Assembly: GCA_964485405.1 (NCBI GenBank)
Contig: CAZAJG010000018.1
Span: forward strand, 1 to 64,000
Length of the DNA: 64,000 nucleotides
From: CAKZNE01 sp964485405
Lineage (GTDB): Bacteria > Bacteroidota > Bacteroidia > Flavobacteriales > Schleiferiaceae
Direction of reading: 5' to 3'
The position numbers and the translations under genes were made by a program. This document shows, in pieces, positions 42,203 through 50,613 of this stretch (position 1 is its first letter; every line of letters begins with the position of its first letter). Below the pieces are notes generated by a model that worked only from the letters and a program-made list of their open reading frames with translations, searched no databases and was not told where the DNA came from.

Positions 42203-42412
42203 AGGAAAATATTTACTTGTTCTTCCCCTACATCTCCTTCTTCCACAAAGCTTTGTGACTAAAGCAAGTAGCGTTAGTAGCGTAATTTTAAGTAGGATAA
42301 ATCTTACTTAATTAATTGAATGATAGCACTATACCTAAAGTAAATTCCTACAGGATGCGTAATATTTATGTATCTTTATGTTGAGTGTATTAGCTTTTTA
42401 ACACAAACATTT

Positions 42413-43426
42413 ATGATTAATGCTAGCCAAACACTCTTGGGAGGAATTTTAGAGAATAATCGGAGCTACATCTTTACCGTAGATAAGAACTTACACTATT
42501 TATGGTTTAATCGAAGATATGCATCTGCTATTCTATCTTCTTATGAGGTTAAGGTTTTAATAGGAATGAAACTACCCGACTGTATTGAGTTAAATCATCA
42601 GTATAGTATGGAAGATGCTTTGTGTAAAGCTCTAAATGGCGAGTCTTTTAATCTAATCAGAAGGCCTAAGGAAACGGATCAAAAAAAGGCTATTCTTGAA
42701 TTTTACTTCTACCCTCTTTATCAAAACGAAACTCTGGTTGGCGCAGCTTGCCAAATTACCGATATTACAAAAAGAGTAAATTACGATCGCCAAAAGTTTG
42801 AAAATCTAAAGAGTCTATTTGAAAAGAGACTAAACGGCTTCACCAAAATTATTCCAGATTTTGTGCTCATATCTAATCAAGAAGGAGTGAGAAAATTTGC
42901 TAACAAAAGTTACTGTGACTTCTTTCAAACCACAATCGACAAACTGGTTGGAAATAGTTATTTCGATAAAATTCCTGATACAGAAAGAGAAGAATACCGT
43001 AAGAATCTAAATAGTGTATCAAAGGATAATCCTTCCATCACACACATCCATAAATTAACCAACCCTAAGGGCGAGGAAAAGTGGGTTCTTTGGACTGAAA
43101 CCGCGGTATTTGATACTTCTGGAAGGTTTATTGAACTCCTTTCTATTGGGAGAGATGTTGATGACATGGTTAAGGCTAAGCAAATGCGAGAGAAATATAT
43201 TGATGTTTTAGAAAAAACAATTTTTAAAACGTCTCATGAAGTCCGTCAGCCAGTCAGCAATATTTTAGGATTGGCACAGATCATGGAAAAAGAGAATTAC
43301 AGCCCTAATGAGATGGCTTTCATAGTAGACTATTTTAAGGAATCTGCAGATAAATTAGATGCCTTTACAAAGGAGTTGACTAACTTTATTCATGAATCTA
43401 TAGACACGAATAAGGCTCGCCTATAG
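42413..43426 (+). CDS. PAS-PAS protein with histidine-kinase dimerisation helix but no ATPase domain
   Basis: Two PAS domains (about residues 15-125 and 140-255 of the 337-residue form) are followed by a HisKA-like helix with FKTSHEVRQPVSNILGLAQ, then a second helix, and the protein ends. The HATPase module of a kinase is missing although the stop is not preceded by a frameshift that I can see. Such DHp-only proteins may accept phosphate from, or dimerise with, other kinases. ATG 42413 (MINASQ) is preferred over 42368 because TATCTTTA-like promoter sequence lies between them. Confidence 0.75.
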   Translation: MINASQTLLGGILENNRSYIFTVDKNLHYLWFNRRYASAILSSYEVKVLIGMKLPDCIELNHQYSMEDALCKALNGESFNLIRRPKETDQKKAILEFYFYPLYQNETLVGAACQITDITKRVNYDRQKFENLKSLFEKRLNGFTKIIPDFVLISNQEGVRKFANKSYCDFFQTTIDKLVGNSYFDKIPDTEREEYRKNLNSVSKDNPSITHIHKLTNPKGEEKWVLWTETAVFDTSGRFIELLSIGRDVDDMVKAKQMREKYIDVLEKTIFKTSHEVRQPVSNILGLAQIMEKENYSPNEMAFIVDYFKESADKLDAFTKELTNFIHESIDTNKARL

Positions 43427-43453
43427 ATAACAAACCTTCTTTTTTGACAAAAA

Positions 43454-43478
43454 AAAGAGCCGCTTTTGGCGACTCTTT
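43454..43478. terminator. Bidirectional terminator
   Basis: AAAGAG-C-CGC, loop, GCG-A-CTCTTT form a stem with one mismatch preceded by a long A run, between the convergent PAS protein and DUF2141 genes. Confidence 0.7.
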
Positions 43479-43495
43479 GATCCATACGATATGGG

Positions 43496-43918
43496 TTAGT
43501 TAATTTTCACTTCAATTTCTGTATTAGCCTTTAACTCAAATACAGCTTTTTCATAAACAGGAGGGCCAAATCTGTTCTTGCCTTTTTTAGATAATCCATA
43601 CGGCTCATTGGGTATTCCAAAAACGTTCATATCTAACTTTCCATTTCCATTTTTATCGTGCAATGCAAAAACAGTATAAGTTCCTTCCGGTAAATCATTA
43701 AATATAAAAGTAGATTCCCCTTCTTCAGCTTTAATGCTTTGTGATTTCACCGCCTTTTTCAAAAAATTCTGTTCCGAGTTAAAAACGTTAACTGTAATCA
43801 TACCTTTGTCGGAATTTGCAGATTTAACCGTTACGCTTAATTGATTTCCTTCCGTTGTTTGAGCTGAAGCATTTAAAAACATTTGGCTTACAAGGAAAAG
43901 TACACTTAAAAATTTCAT
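43496..43918 (-). CDS. DUF2141 secreted protein (140 aa)
   Basis: A signal peptide (MKFLSVLFLVSQMFLNASAQ) precedes a beta-sandwich with NSDKGMITVNVFNSEQNFL, FNDLPEGTYTVFALHDKNGNG and FGIPNEPYGLSKKGK, the DUF2141 pattern. The DKNGNGKLDMN loop looks like a calcium-binding motif. The function is unknown; the family is common in Bacteroidota envelopes. ATG 43918 is chosen over 43942 because it gives a canonical leader. Confidence 0.85.
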   Translation of the reverse strand: MKFLSVLFLVSQMFLNASAQTTEGNQLSVTVKSANSDKGMITVNVFNSEQNFLKKAVKSQSIKAEEGESTFIFNDLPEGTYTVFALHDKNGNGKLDMNVFGIPNEPYGLSKKGKNRFGPPVYEKAVFELKANTEIEVKIN

Positions 43919-44064
43919 GGTTTTGTTTTTTTGTTTGCTCAAATGTTGTGAGATTTTTGAGCCTCTGAAATTTTAAATAACTCAATTGTTGTTTTGGAAT
44001 GCTGAGATGTATATAAATTTGGACGAAAGAAAATCTTTGATCCATTAAGAAGTTAGAATTTAAG

Positions 44065-44460
44065 ATGAGAACGATAGAAAATCGAGAAGATGTAGCCTTT
44101 CTAGTTCATAGTTTTTATACTGCTGTTAGGAAAGATGAGTTGATTGGTCACATTTTCAACAACATTATAGGTAGTGAAGAAAACTGGAACGACCATTTTG
44201 AGAAGCTCACTGATTTTTGGGTAACCAATCTTTTAAATCAACAAGCTTATAAAGGCAGCCCTATGGTAGTGCATCAGGAAGTTGATGCTAAAGTAGATCA
44301 TGCCCTAGATCAAATTCATTTTGATCAATGGTTAGCCTTATGGACCCAAACTCTAAATGAAAATTTTATCGGTGAAAAAGCAGATAAAGCGAAGCATAAC
44401 GCAGTAAACATTGCCACATTTATGCTGCTAAAAGTTAAAATGGCGAGAAAACCTCATTAA
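44065..44460 (+). CDS. Group III truncated hemoglobin (131 aa)
   Basis: The sequence follows the TrHbIII pattern: VHSFYTAVRKDELIGHIFNN, W-N-D-H-FEKLTDFWVTNLL, AYKGSPMVVHQEVD (proximal heme His) and HFDQWLALWTQTL. It would bind heme and oxygen or nitric oxide in the cytosol. A strong terminator follows. The cydAB oxidase and this globin are both oxygen or NO-related but are far apart here. Confidence 0.9.
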   Translation: MRTIENREDVAFLVHSFYTAVRKDELIGHIFNNIIGSEENWNDHFEKLTDFWVTNLLNQQAYKGSPMVVHQEVDAKVDHALDQIHFDQWLALWTQTLNENFIGEKADKAKHNAVNIATFMLLKVKMARKPH

Positions 44461-44464
44461 AAAT

Positions 44465-44500
44465 AAAAGGCCCAAACTCTGAAAAGAATCTGGGCCTTTT
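44465..44500. terminator. Terminator after globin gene (bidirectional)
   Basis: AAAAGGCCCA (44465-44474) pairs perfectly with TGGGCCTTTT (44491-44500), a 10-bp stem with flanking A/T runs, between the globin and the convergent Kelch gene. Confidence 0.92.
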
Positions 44501-44521
44501 ATTTGTTAAAGTAACAATCTG

Positions 44522-45754
44522 TTACTCCACAATAAGCTTTTGGTAAGAGCCAAGTGTTTTGTCTCCTTCTAAACCAATCGTGTAAACTCCTTTGTCTAAA
44601 TCAGAAACGTCAATTGATATCTGTTGATCGTATAAATCTACTCGTTTTACAATTTTACCATCTAAGGAATAAATCACCGCTGCTGCTGCGTCTGAAACAT
44701 TAACGCCTGCTAGATTTAAAACAACATTGTCTTTTGCCGGATTTGGATAAAGTGTAAATCTTCTATTTCTTAAACTTTCAGAAGTGCTGATAAAATCTAC
44801 TAAGGAAATACCCCATATATCTCTTTCATTTACTCCTTGAATGTTTTCACCAAAACCAAAGAAAGCCATTCCATCCGCTACAAAAGCACCTGGAGCCCAT
44901 CTACCTCCACTTGGGCAATCTGGCATCTGGGTCCATGTATCAGATACTGGCTCATAAGCCCATACTTCATTATTTGTAGGTGTAGCATGGAACTGATTTT
45001 GACCTGCAAGAACATAGCCTATGCCATTTAAAGCAAAATGCGAACCTGCTACTCTAGCATAAGAAGGTAAACTTGCCATTTGGATCCAAGTATCAGAAGG
45101 AACATCATAACGATACCAATCGCTGTAGATTAAGTTTTGGCCACTATTAGAGTTTCCGTGACCCAATCCAACATAAATTTCATTGTTTACGGTAAAATAA
45201 TAAGGGTGATGTCTTCTATCTCCGGTAAAGGCCGTTTTTTGTGTCCATGCATCGGTAGCAATGTCATATTCCCACCAGTCTCTCAAATTGGCAGAACCAG
45301 AAGAACCAAGTCCTACATATAGTTTATTGTCTTTAGCAACAAATGCAGGGTGAAATCTATTGATTCCGGGAAATCCTGCCAACTCTGTCCAAGTTTGAGT
45401 AGTGGCATCAAACTCCCATAAATCGCCTAAAACTGTATTTATTCCAGAAATACCAAAACCAACATAGGCTTTTCCGTTGTAGTTTAAGCCCACACCAAAA
45501 CCACGGTTTGGACCGGGGTAATCTGGTTTTTGAATCCAAGTATCTGTAGAAGGTACATAAGCATAAAAGTCGTTGAGCATAGTACCGCTGTTAGAAACTC
45601 CAGTTACCACGTAGGCTGTATCATCTAAAGAAAAGCAAATAGGATGATGCCTGGCAGATGCTGGCATATCAGAAACCTGAGACCAGTTATTTTGAGCAGA
45701 TAATTGAAATAGGCCTGTAAAAAGCAGACCGAGAGTGAATAGTGATTTAGTCAT
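44522..45754 (-). CDS. Kelch-repeat secreted protein with T9SS sorting domain
   Basis: A signal peptide (MTKSLFTLGLLFTGLFQLSAQ) is followed by about six Kelch repeats (DDTAYVVTGVSNSG, GKAYVGFGISGINT, NKLYVGLGSSGSA, NEIYVGLGHGNS, GIGYVLAGQNQ, GMAFFGFGENIQG, with intervening WIQKPDYPG-type strands) forming a beta-propeller, and a C-terminal T9SS domain (RRFTLYPNPAKDNVVLNL). It is presumably anchored or released at the cell surface and binds a ligand. ATG 45754 gives a clean leader, unlike the in-frame upstream start. Confidence 0.85.
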   Translation of the reverse strand: MTKSLFTLGLLFTGLFQLSAQNNWSQVSDMPASARHHPICFSLDDTAYVVTGVSNSGTMLNDFYAYVPSTDTWIQKPDYPGPNRGFGVGLNYNGKAYVGFGISGINTVLGDLWEFDATTQTWTELAGFPGINRFHPAFVAKDNKLYVGLGSSGSANLRDWWEYDIATDAWTQKTAFTGDRRHHPYYFTVNNEIYVGLGHGNSNSGQNLIYSDWYRYDVPSDTWIQMASLPSYARVAGSHFALNGIGYVLAGQNQFHATPTNNEVWAYEPVSDTWTQMPDCPSGGRWAPGAFVADGMAFFGFGENIQGVNERDIWGISLVDFISTSESLRNRRFTLYPNPAKDNVVLNLAGVNVSDAAAAVIYSLDGKIVKRVDLYDQQISIDVSDLDKGVYTIGLEGDKTLGSYQKLIVE

Positions 45755-45842
45755 AGTATGTTTTAGATAGTTTTGAGTAATGCCCAATGTAACAATTATG
45801 AACTATAATTGTTTGATAGCCTTATAAATAGTATAAATGATG

Positions 45843-46106
45843 TTATTCCTCAGAAGCATCTTCTTCCTTTTTAGGATCTAAACCAATCCCTGTTGCACCG
45901 TATGTTTTAGAGGCGCGAAGAACAAAACTATAGCCAAAATAGATAACGAAAAAGACAAGGAAAAAAATTAAAGAAGCTTTAAAAATAATACCGATGTTTT
46001 GGATTAGACTTAGCTCAATAGTAGAAGTATGATATTTGAAAAACCAAAAGAGTGCCGCTAGTAAAGCGAGCACATAAGCTGCTCCGGCATTTTTTAAATG
46101 AGTCAT
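45843..46106 (-). CDS. Small two-TM membrane protein (87 aa), paralogous to neighbour
   Basis: Two TM segments (about 9-23 and 42-64) are followed by a charged C-terminal tail ending DPKKEEDASEE. Layout and spacing resemble the next gene (46152-46382), suggesting a paralogous pair. I do not recognise a family. It lies in a run with two other membrane proteins on the same strand. Confidence 0.5.
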   Translation of the reverse strand: MTHLKNAGAAYVLALLAALFWFFKYHTSTIELSLIQNIGIIFKASLIFFLVFFVIYFGYSFVLRASKTYGATGIGLDPKKEEDASEE

Positions 46107-46151
46107 ATCCTTAAATAGAGGATAAAGATAAAACAGATTATTTACTGCTCA

Positions 46152-46382
46152 TTACTCTGAATCTCCCACCATATCGTTTATGCCCAATAAACGGGATATG
46201 AAGCTTACCAAAAAGTAGACTAAGGAAAAAAGAACAAAGATCAAGGTTGACATCAACCCTATTTCAAATATATTAACAAAGATGCTTTCTTCTCTTGGAT
46301 CAGAATCCACAAAAAAGCCCAACAATGAAATTACGAGTGCTAAAACCGCGGTTCTTCTAATATTTCTTTTATGCTTTATCAT
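46152..46382 (-). CDS. Small two-TM membrane protein (76 aa)
   Basis: Starting at ATG 46382 (MIKHKRNIRRTAVLAL) the protein has two TM segments (about 10-26 and 36-62) and a short acidic tail. An upstream in-frame TTG (46505) would add 41 polar residues but is less likely. The shape matches the next small protein. No function can be assigned. Confidence 0.45.
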   Translation of the reverse strand: MIKHKRNIRRTAVLALVISLLGFFVDSDPREESIFVNIFEIGLMSTLIFVLFSLVYFLVSFISRLLGINDMVGDSE

Positions 46383-46514
46383 ATCCTTAAAATTAAAACT
46401 TGTTTTTATACCTTTTAGTATGGTATCTGACAAGTTGAGTTTTACAATTTGTTCCTTTCTCTTATAAACCTTAAATCCATAAACATGTCGCTGATGAAAT
46501 AACAACTCATGGAA

Positions 46515-47714
46515 TTAAGTGGTTTTAGAATTTGAAGGTTTATTCCCTGCTCTTCTAATATTGACAATCTTCATTAGTAAATCAAACCAAAAGGGAGCGC
46601 CAAAGCTTAAAGAAAATCCACTTACAACAAGGCCAATCAAATAGTAAAACACATACTCTTTTGATGCTTTATTGTTTCTGTCATCTAAATAGGAAATGAG
46701 CCCCCCACTCTCTACTTTAGATTCCTTTACTTCTTTATTAAACCAGCTCAAAGGTGCTAAATCGCTTCGCCAACCGATAGGTAGGCTGTAGTTAGAAATA
46801 AGACCTAAAGCATCTTTGGTTTGGCTATAGTTCTTCCTTTCTGTAGAATCTAACGCTCCAATTAGCTTTTCTGTTCGCAATAAATAGGTATCTATCCTAG
46901 AAGTATCAACCAAGACGATGGTTTTCCTGTTTGTGTCCCGTTTAGCCTTAAAGCTATTTTGAAGAGTCTTAATTTGCTCAGAAGTATTGTGTCTTTGCAC
47001 CTCTGTAAGCTTGCTATAATCCTCTGCGCTATCTTCAGCTACCCTTACCAGCTCGTTACGCAGTGCTTCATTTTTGCTCAATACATTGAATAGGAAAATG
47101 CTATCCACGTTTAAACCTAAAGCCACAACAAATCCAACCCATAAAAATTTACTTTTCTGGCGGCTTTTATACCAGCCGCTTACTCGATCCATTTGATCGT
47201 TATACCACTTTTCTAAAAGTGCCTTGAGTTTTTCATATTCCCCATTTGACTTTTGATAAAAAGAGAGCATCATATCCTTAAAGGAACCATCATTCATTTG
47301 ATGTAGCTGAAGTAAAAAAAGCTTCATCAGCTCCATTTCTGGCTGTTCAGAGTTAAGCGATACTTCGTTGCTATTGGAAGTGTTTGGCGTGGACTTTACT
47401 TTTGGGAGATCTTGTTGAGAGATGAGATCAATGAGAATCTCCGCAAACATATGAGAGGAAATATACTGTGGTGGCCTTTTTCTGGAGTTCCCAGAAATAC
47501 CCGTTATCATACGATGGTTGAAGAAAAGAGAACTATACTCTAGGTTGGCAGGGTCATCAAGCATCTTTTCAATGGCTGAGCGCAGCATCTTACCCCTACT
47601 CTTTTGATAGTGATTAATCCACTCTACTAAAACCGACACCAAAATACTCAGTAGCGCATATATCAATACAATAGATATAATGGTTCCAAGAATTGGATTA
47701 TTCAAGATACTCAT
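46515..47714 (-). CDS. Membrane protein with large soluble domain, unknown (399 aa)
   Basis: One N-terminal TM (about 8-30), a helical cytosolic-looking region, a TM near 190-210 (FLWVGFVVALGLNVDSIFLF) and a TM near 350-375 (YYLIGLVVSGFSLSFGAPFWFDL) are seen. The pattern LVEWINHYQKSRGKMLRSAI and GAPFWFDLLMKIVNIR recurs in uncharacterised bacterial membrane proteins. It is adjacent to two small membrane proteins and may form a complex with them. Function unknown. Confidence 0.65.
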   Translation of the reverse strand: MSILNNPILGTIISIVLIYALLSILVSVLVEWINHYQKSRGKMLRSAIEKMLDDPANLEYSSLFFNHRMITGISGNSRKRPPQYISSHMFAEILIDLISQQDLPKVKSTPNTSNSNEVSLNSEQPEMELMKLFLLQLHQMNDGSFKDMMLSFYQKSNGEYEKLKALLEKWYNDQMDRVSGWYKSRQKSKFLWVGFVVALGLNVDSIFLFNVLSKNEALRNELVRVAEDSAEDYSKLTEVQRHNTSEQIKTLQNSFKAKRDTNRKTIVLVDTSRIDTYLLRTEKLIGALDSTERKNYSQTKDALGLISNYSLPIGWRSDLAPLSWFNKEVKESKVESGGLISYLDDRNNKASKEYVFYYLIGLVVSGFSLSFGAPFWFDLLMKIVNIRRAGNKPSNSKTT

Positions 47715-47977
47715 GTCGTGGTTTTGGTGATGTTTTCATGTGGCTTAAATCCTCATTTCGCGAGGCGAAATAGGAGAGCCATACCCTTGTTCGATTATAA
47801 GTAACGTAATTGTTATCGAAAAAACAGCAAATTGTTAATATCCTCTAGGTTTTTGTGAATAAAAAGGAAGTTTTTACGATATCAGAAAAATCTTACCTGA
47901 CAAAACTCTGCTAAAACAACCTTTTTGAAAACTAGAACACACCATGTATAAACTCATTAAATTTCAATGAATCGAAA

Positions 47978-49639
47978 CTAGTCTTGACCCAGAATTTTTT
48001 CAAGTATTTTGAGAGTAATCCAATAGGTAGGTAATACACCTTCTGCTCCCAAACTTCCGGATGATAAAGTACTCCCCGTTTCTAAGGGGTTGTCAGAAGC
48101 ATAATAGGCATACCGCACCTTAATGTCTTCATTTACACTGTTCCTAATCTTACTAGCACTCTGAATTGCTTTTTGATAATGAGCGCCTTCCATTTCCAAC
48201 CCAATGGATTTCCAAGTTGATTCTGCAAAATGATGCAGTATATCTTTATTTTGAAGTGAAGTACCGAGTACGGTTATCATCGTACCTTGGTAGGTATCTA
48301 TATGGCAATTTTCAAAATCGGCCTTGCTTAAATCATTTGGTAAAGGATAGTTATCGCCTGTTCCTTCAAAAACATGAGCTGTTGGGATCATAATATCCCC
48401 TTTGGTTCCTTTTAATATTCCAGCTTTACCCATAATAGAAATAGACTTTACTTCTAAAGAAAAACCATCTTCTTCAAAGGGTTTAAGGAGCTCGTCCATA
48501 CATTCATACGCTTGCTCACCAAAAGCGTAATCCATCACCAGAAGCACCGAGTTTTCAGAGCTTGGCATACTGGACAACTCTAACGGAATAGACTCAAGAT
48601 TTACTTGTTCCATATCAATGAGTTGAACATTCAAGTTGGTTCCAGCGATATCTGTAATTTCGTACATCCCATGCTTGTTGGCAAAGGATCGAACTTTTTC
48701 CATGTTTTTATTGCTGGAAGCAGTGAGTTGTGTGAGTTCTTCAATACTCTTTGGTCCTTGGTCTTTTAAAGCATCAAAGCCATAAAGCATATTCAATATA
48801 CTATGCAGGTTGGCACTTATAATATGTAATGGCCTTTTTTCCAAGCCTTTTTCCAATATCAATTGTTTGATGTGGTTGGCCCAGTGTTCTCCGTACATAT
48901 GATGTCCGATTACATCTCTAAGCTCTGCGGAAAAGGTGATCTCTTTTTCTTTTTCCAAAAGCACTTCATCAATGGCTACTTTACCTAACCAGTAAACCAG
49001 GTGGTACAAACTATTACTTCCTCTACTCTTCCCAAACTTGGTTACCGCCTCTTTCGTCTCCAATACGGTTCTTCCAATGGCATTGCTTAAATAAACAAGA
49101 GCTTGGCGTTCGACTATATTATCTTCTTGCTCTTGTTGCACAATTCGTTCAATACAGAGCCAGTTGTCGTTAGGTTTATTATCCTTGCCTAGCGCATGAT
49201 TCTTGATCTTTTCTGCTTCAATATATAAGAAGGTAAGGTGTGTTAGTATATCGTAAATATCACTTCGCCCCCGGCTCATTTCTACATACATCCTATCCTT
49301 ATCGATGCGGTAGCAGTTTCTCCTTCTTTTTTGCGGAATAATAGCTTCATGACCCGATTCTGAAAGCCCTTCTCTAGCAATCAATTGAATAAAACGACAT
49401 TCTTCAATACCAATTGGAAGTCTTTCCGCTACATAAAGCAATCCATCCAACTCCATACGCTCCGGATCAGCAATAGAGCCATATATTTCGGGCTCTAGCT
49501 CCAATAAAGATTCCATTAACGTATGGCCACTCTTACCCGTAGGTTTATAGCTGCCACGAATAAAAAGGTGGCGCATGGTAATGTATATTCGCTCTATGGC
49601 CGTTCTGGATTGTCTAGATTTCTTTTTAGAATAAGCCAT
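47978..49639 (-). CDS. DUF6909-type protein with nucleoside-phosphorylase-like C-terminal domain (553 aa)
   Basis: The N-terminal half is helical and basic (TAIERIYITMRHLFIRGSY, IQLIAREGLSESGH) and unlike any enzyme I know. The C-terminal 200 residues look like a purine-nucleoside-phosphorylase/uridine-phosphorylase fold: SVLLVMDYAFGEQAYE, SIMGKAGILKGTKGDIMIP, YQGTMITVLGTSLQNKD and the substrate-site-like GLEMEGAHYQKAI. I believe it belongs to DUF6909 but cannot verify it. A nucleotide-processing role is possible. It is divergent from the thioesterase gene 34 bases away. Confidence 0.65.
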   Translation of the reverse strand: MAYSKKKSRQSRTAIERIYITMRHLFIRGSYKPTGKSGHTLMESLLELEPEIYGSIADPERMELDGLLYVAERLPIGIEECRFIQLIAREGLSESGHEAIIPQKRRRNCYRIDKDRMYVEMSRGRSDIYDILTHLTFLYIEAEKIKNHALGKDNKPNDNWLCIERIVQQEQEDNIVERQALVYLSNAIGRTVLETKEAVTKFGKSRGSNSLYHLVYWLGKVAIDEVLLEKEKEITFSAELRDVIGHHMYGEHWANHIKQLILEKGLEKRPLHIISANLHSILNMLYGFDALKDQGPKSIEELTQLTASSNKNMEKVRSFANKHGMYEITDIAGTNLNVQLIDMEQVNLESIPLELSSMPSSENSVLLVMDYAFGEQAYECMDELLKPFEEDGFSLEVKSISIMGKAGILKGTKGDIMIPTAHVFEGTGDNYPLPNDLSKADFENCHIDTYQGTMITVLGTSLQNKDILHHFAESTWKSIGLEMEGAHYQKAIQSASKIRNSVNEDIKVRYAYYASDNPLETGSTLSSGSLGAEGVLPTYWITLKILEKILGQD

Positions 49640-49673
49640 ATATGGGTTTTATAATATTTATCATGAATTAAAA

Positions 49674-50072
49674 ATGGGTACTCTTAAACGTTATCAAAGC
49701 TCTATTCATATATCTGAGGCAGATATTGATGACCTTGGACATGTAAATAACATCGTTTATCTAAAATGGGTTCAAGAGATGGCCTTTAAACATTGGCAAG
49801 CCTGCTCAAGCAAAGATGAACAAATTGCCTTTAAGTGGGTGGCTACCCGCCATGAAATTGATTATTTGAAACCCACTTTTGCAAGAGATACATTACAGCT
49901 AGAAACTTGGGTTGAAGAGATGACCGGAGTAAAAAGCATCCGAAAGGTGGAGATTAGGAAAGACGGAATACTTGTAGCTCAAGCACTTACTGTTTGGGTA
50001 ATGATAGATGCCCAAACTGCCAAGCCAAAACGGATTCCGTTGGATATGATTAAGCGGTTTATAAAAGAGTAA
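49674..50072 (+). CDS. Acyl-CoA thioesterase, 4HBT hotdog family (132 aa)
   Basis: The protein matches the 4-hydroxybenzoyl-CoA-thioesterase-like family: SEADIDDLGHVNNIVYLKW with the catalytic Asp, then VATRHEIDYLKPTFARD and EIRKDGILVAQALTVWVM. It hydrolyses acyl-CoA thioesters in the cytosol; chain preference cannot be read. A terminator overlaps its stop codon. Confidence 0.9.
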   Translation: MGTLKRYQSSIHISEADIDDLGHVNNIVYLKWVQEMAFKHWQACSSKDEQIAFKWVATRHEIDYLKPTFARDTLQLETWVEEMTGVKSIRKVEIRKDGILVAQALTVWVMIDAQTAKPKRIPLDMIKRFIKE

Positions 50073-50095
50073 AACCCGCTTAAAAGCGGGTTTTT
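50071..50095. terminator. Terminator at end of thioesterase gene
   Basis: AAAACCCGCT, short loop and AGCGGGTTTT form a strong stem followed by Ts, overlapping the last base of the thioesterase stop and preceding the convergent SnoaL-like gene. Confidence 0.9.
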
Positions 50096-50101
50096 AAGTT
50101 T

Positions 50102-50473
50102 TTAAGCTTGAGGCTGAGGGGTAAAGAAGAACTGTTCCTTTACAATTTTACCATCTTGTACGTTGTATACACAAATTTCTTCCATTACATTTCTGGGTGC
50201 TCCTTTAAAAGTTACATCCATTTTCATGCTCACAGAAAAGAAGTTCTCCGCTACCATCGGATCAGAAATTTCTCCTCCATGGTGCTCCTCTACCATTTCA
50301 TTAAACTGCCTTGTTTTTTGCTTTACCGTTTCAATACCCGAAACGGTACCTATTGGGTTTCCTTCTGGTTCAATACTCAGAATATCTTCATGGTATAGTT
50401 CTTCAATGGCCTCGATAAATTGACCCATTCTACAGAGCTCTACCAATCTATTGGCTACTTCTTGTGTTGTCAT
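50102..50473 (-). CDS. SnoaL-like protein (123 aa)
   Basis: The alpha+beta-barrel SnoaL/NTF2-like fold is indicated by VANRLVELCRMGQFIEAIEEL, HEDILSIEPEG and EEICVYNVQDGKIVKEQFFF. Members are small enzymes or ligand-binding proteins. ATG 50473 (MTTQEVANRL) is preferred over an in-frame ATG at 50563, because the additional 30 residues are unlike the family. Confidence 0.8.
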   Translation of the reverse strand: MTTQEVANRLVELCRMGQFIEAIEELYHEDILSIEPEGNPIGTVSGIETVKQKTRQFNEMVEEHHGGEISDPMVAENFFSVSMKMDVTFKGAPRNVMEEICVYNVQDGKIVKEQFFFTPQPQA

Positions 50474-50585
50474 GCTAATTCTATTTTTATGATTTAGAGA
50501 TTTTAAATCTAATACGTCTTGAAATGAATTTAAAATCAAAATTTTTAAAAGTGTAGTTTTCAAATCTTCTCCTTGCGTATATCCA

Positions 50586-50593
50586 TATCTTTG
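50586..50593 (+). promoter_or_regulatory. Putative -7 promoter box of tex
   Basis: TATCTTTG matches TAnnTTTG and lies 20 bases before the tex ATG at 50614. No -33 TTG at ideal spacing. Confidence 0.35.
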
Positions 50594-50613
50594 CGCTCTA
50601 TTTTTTTATAGAG

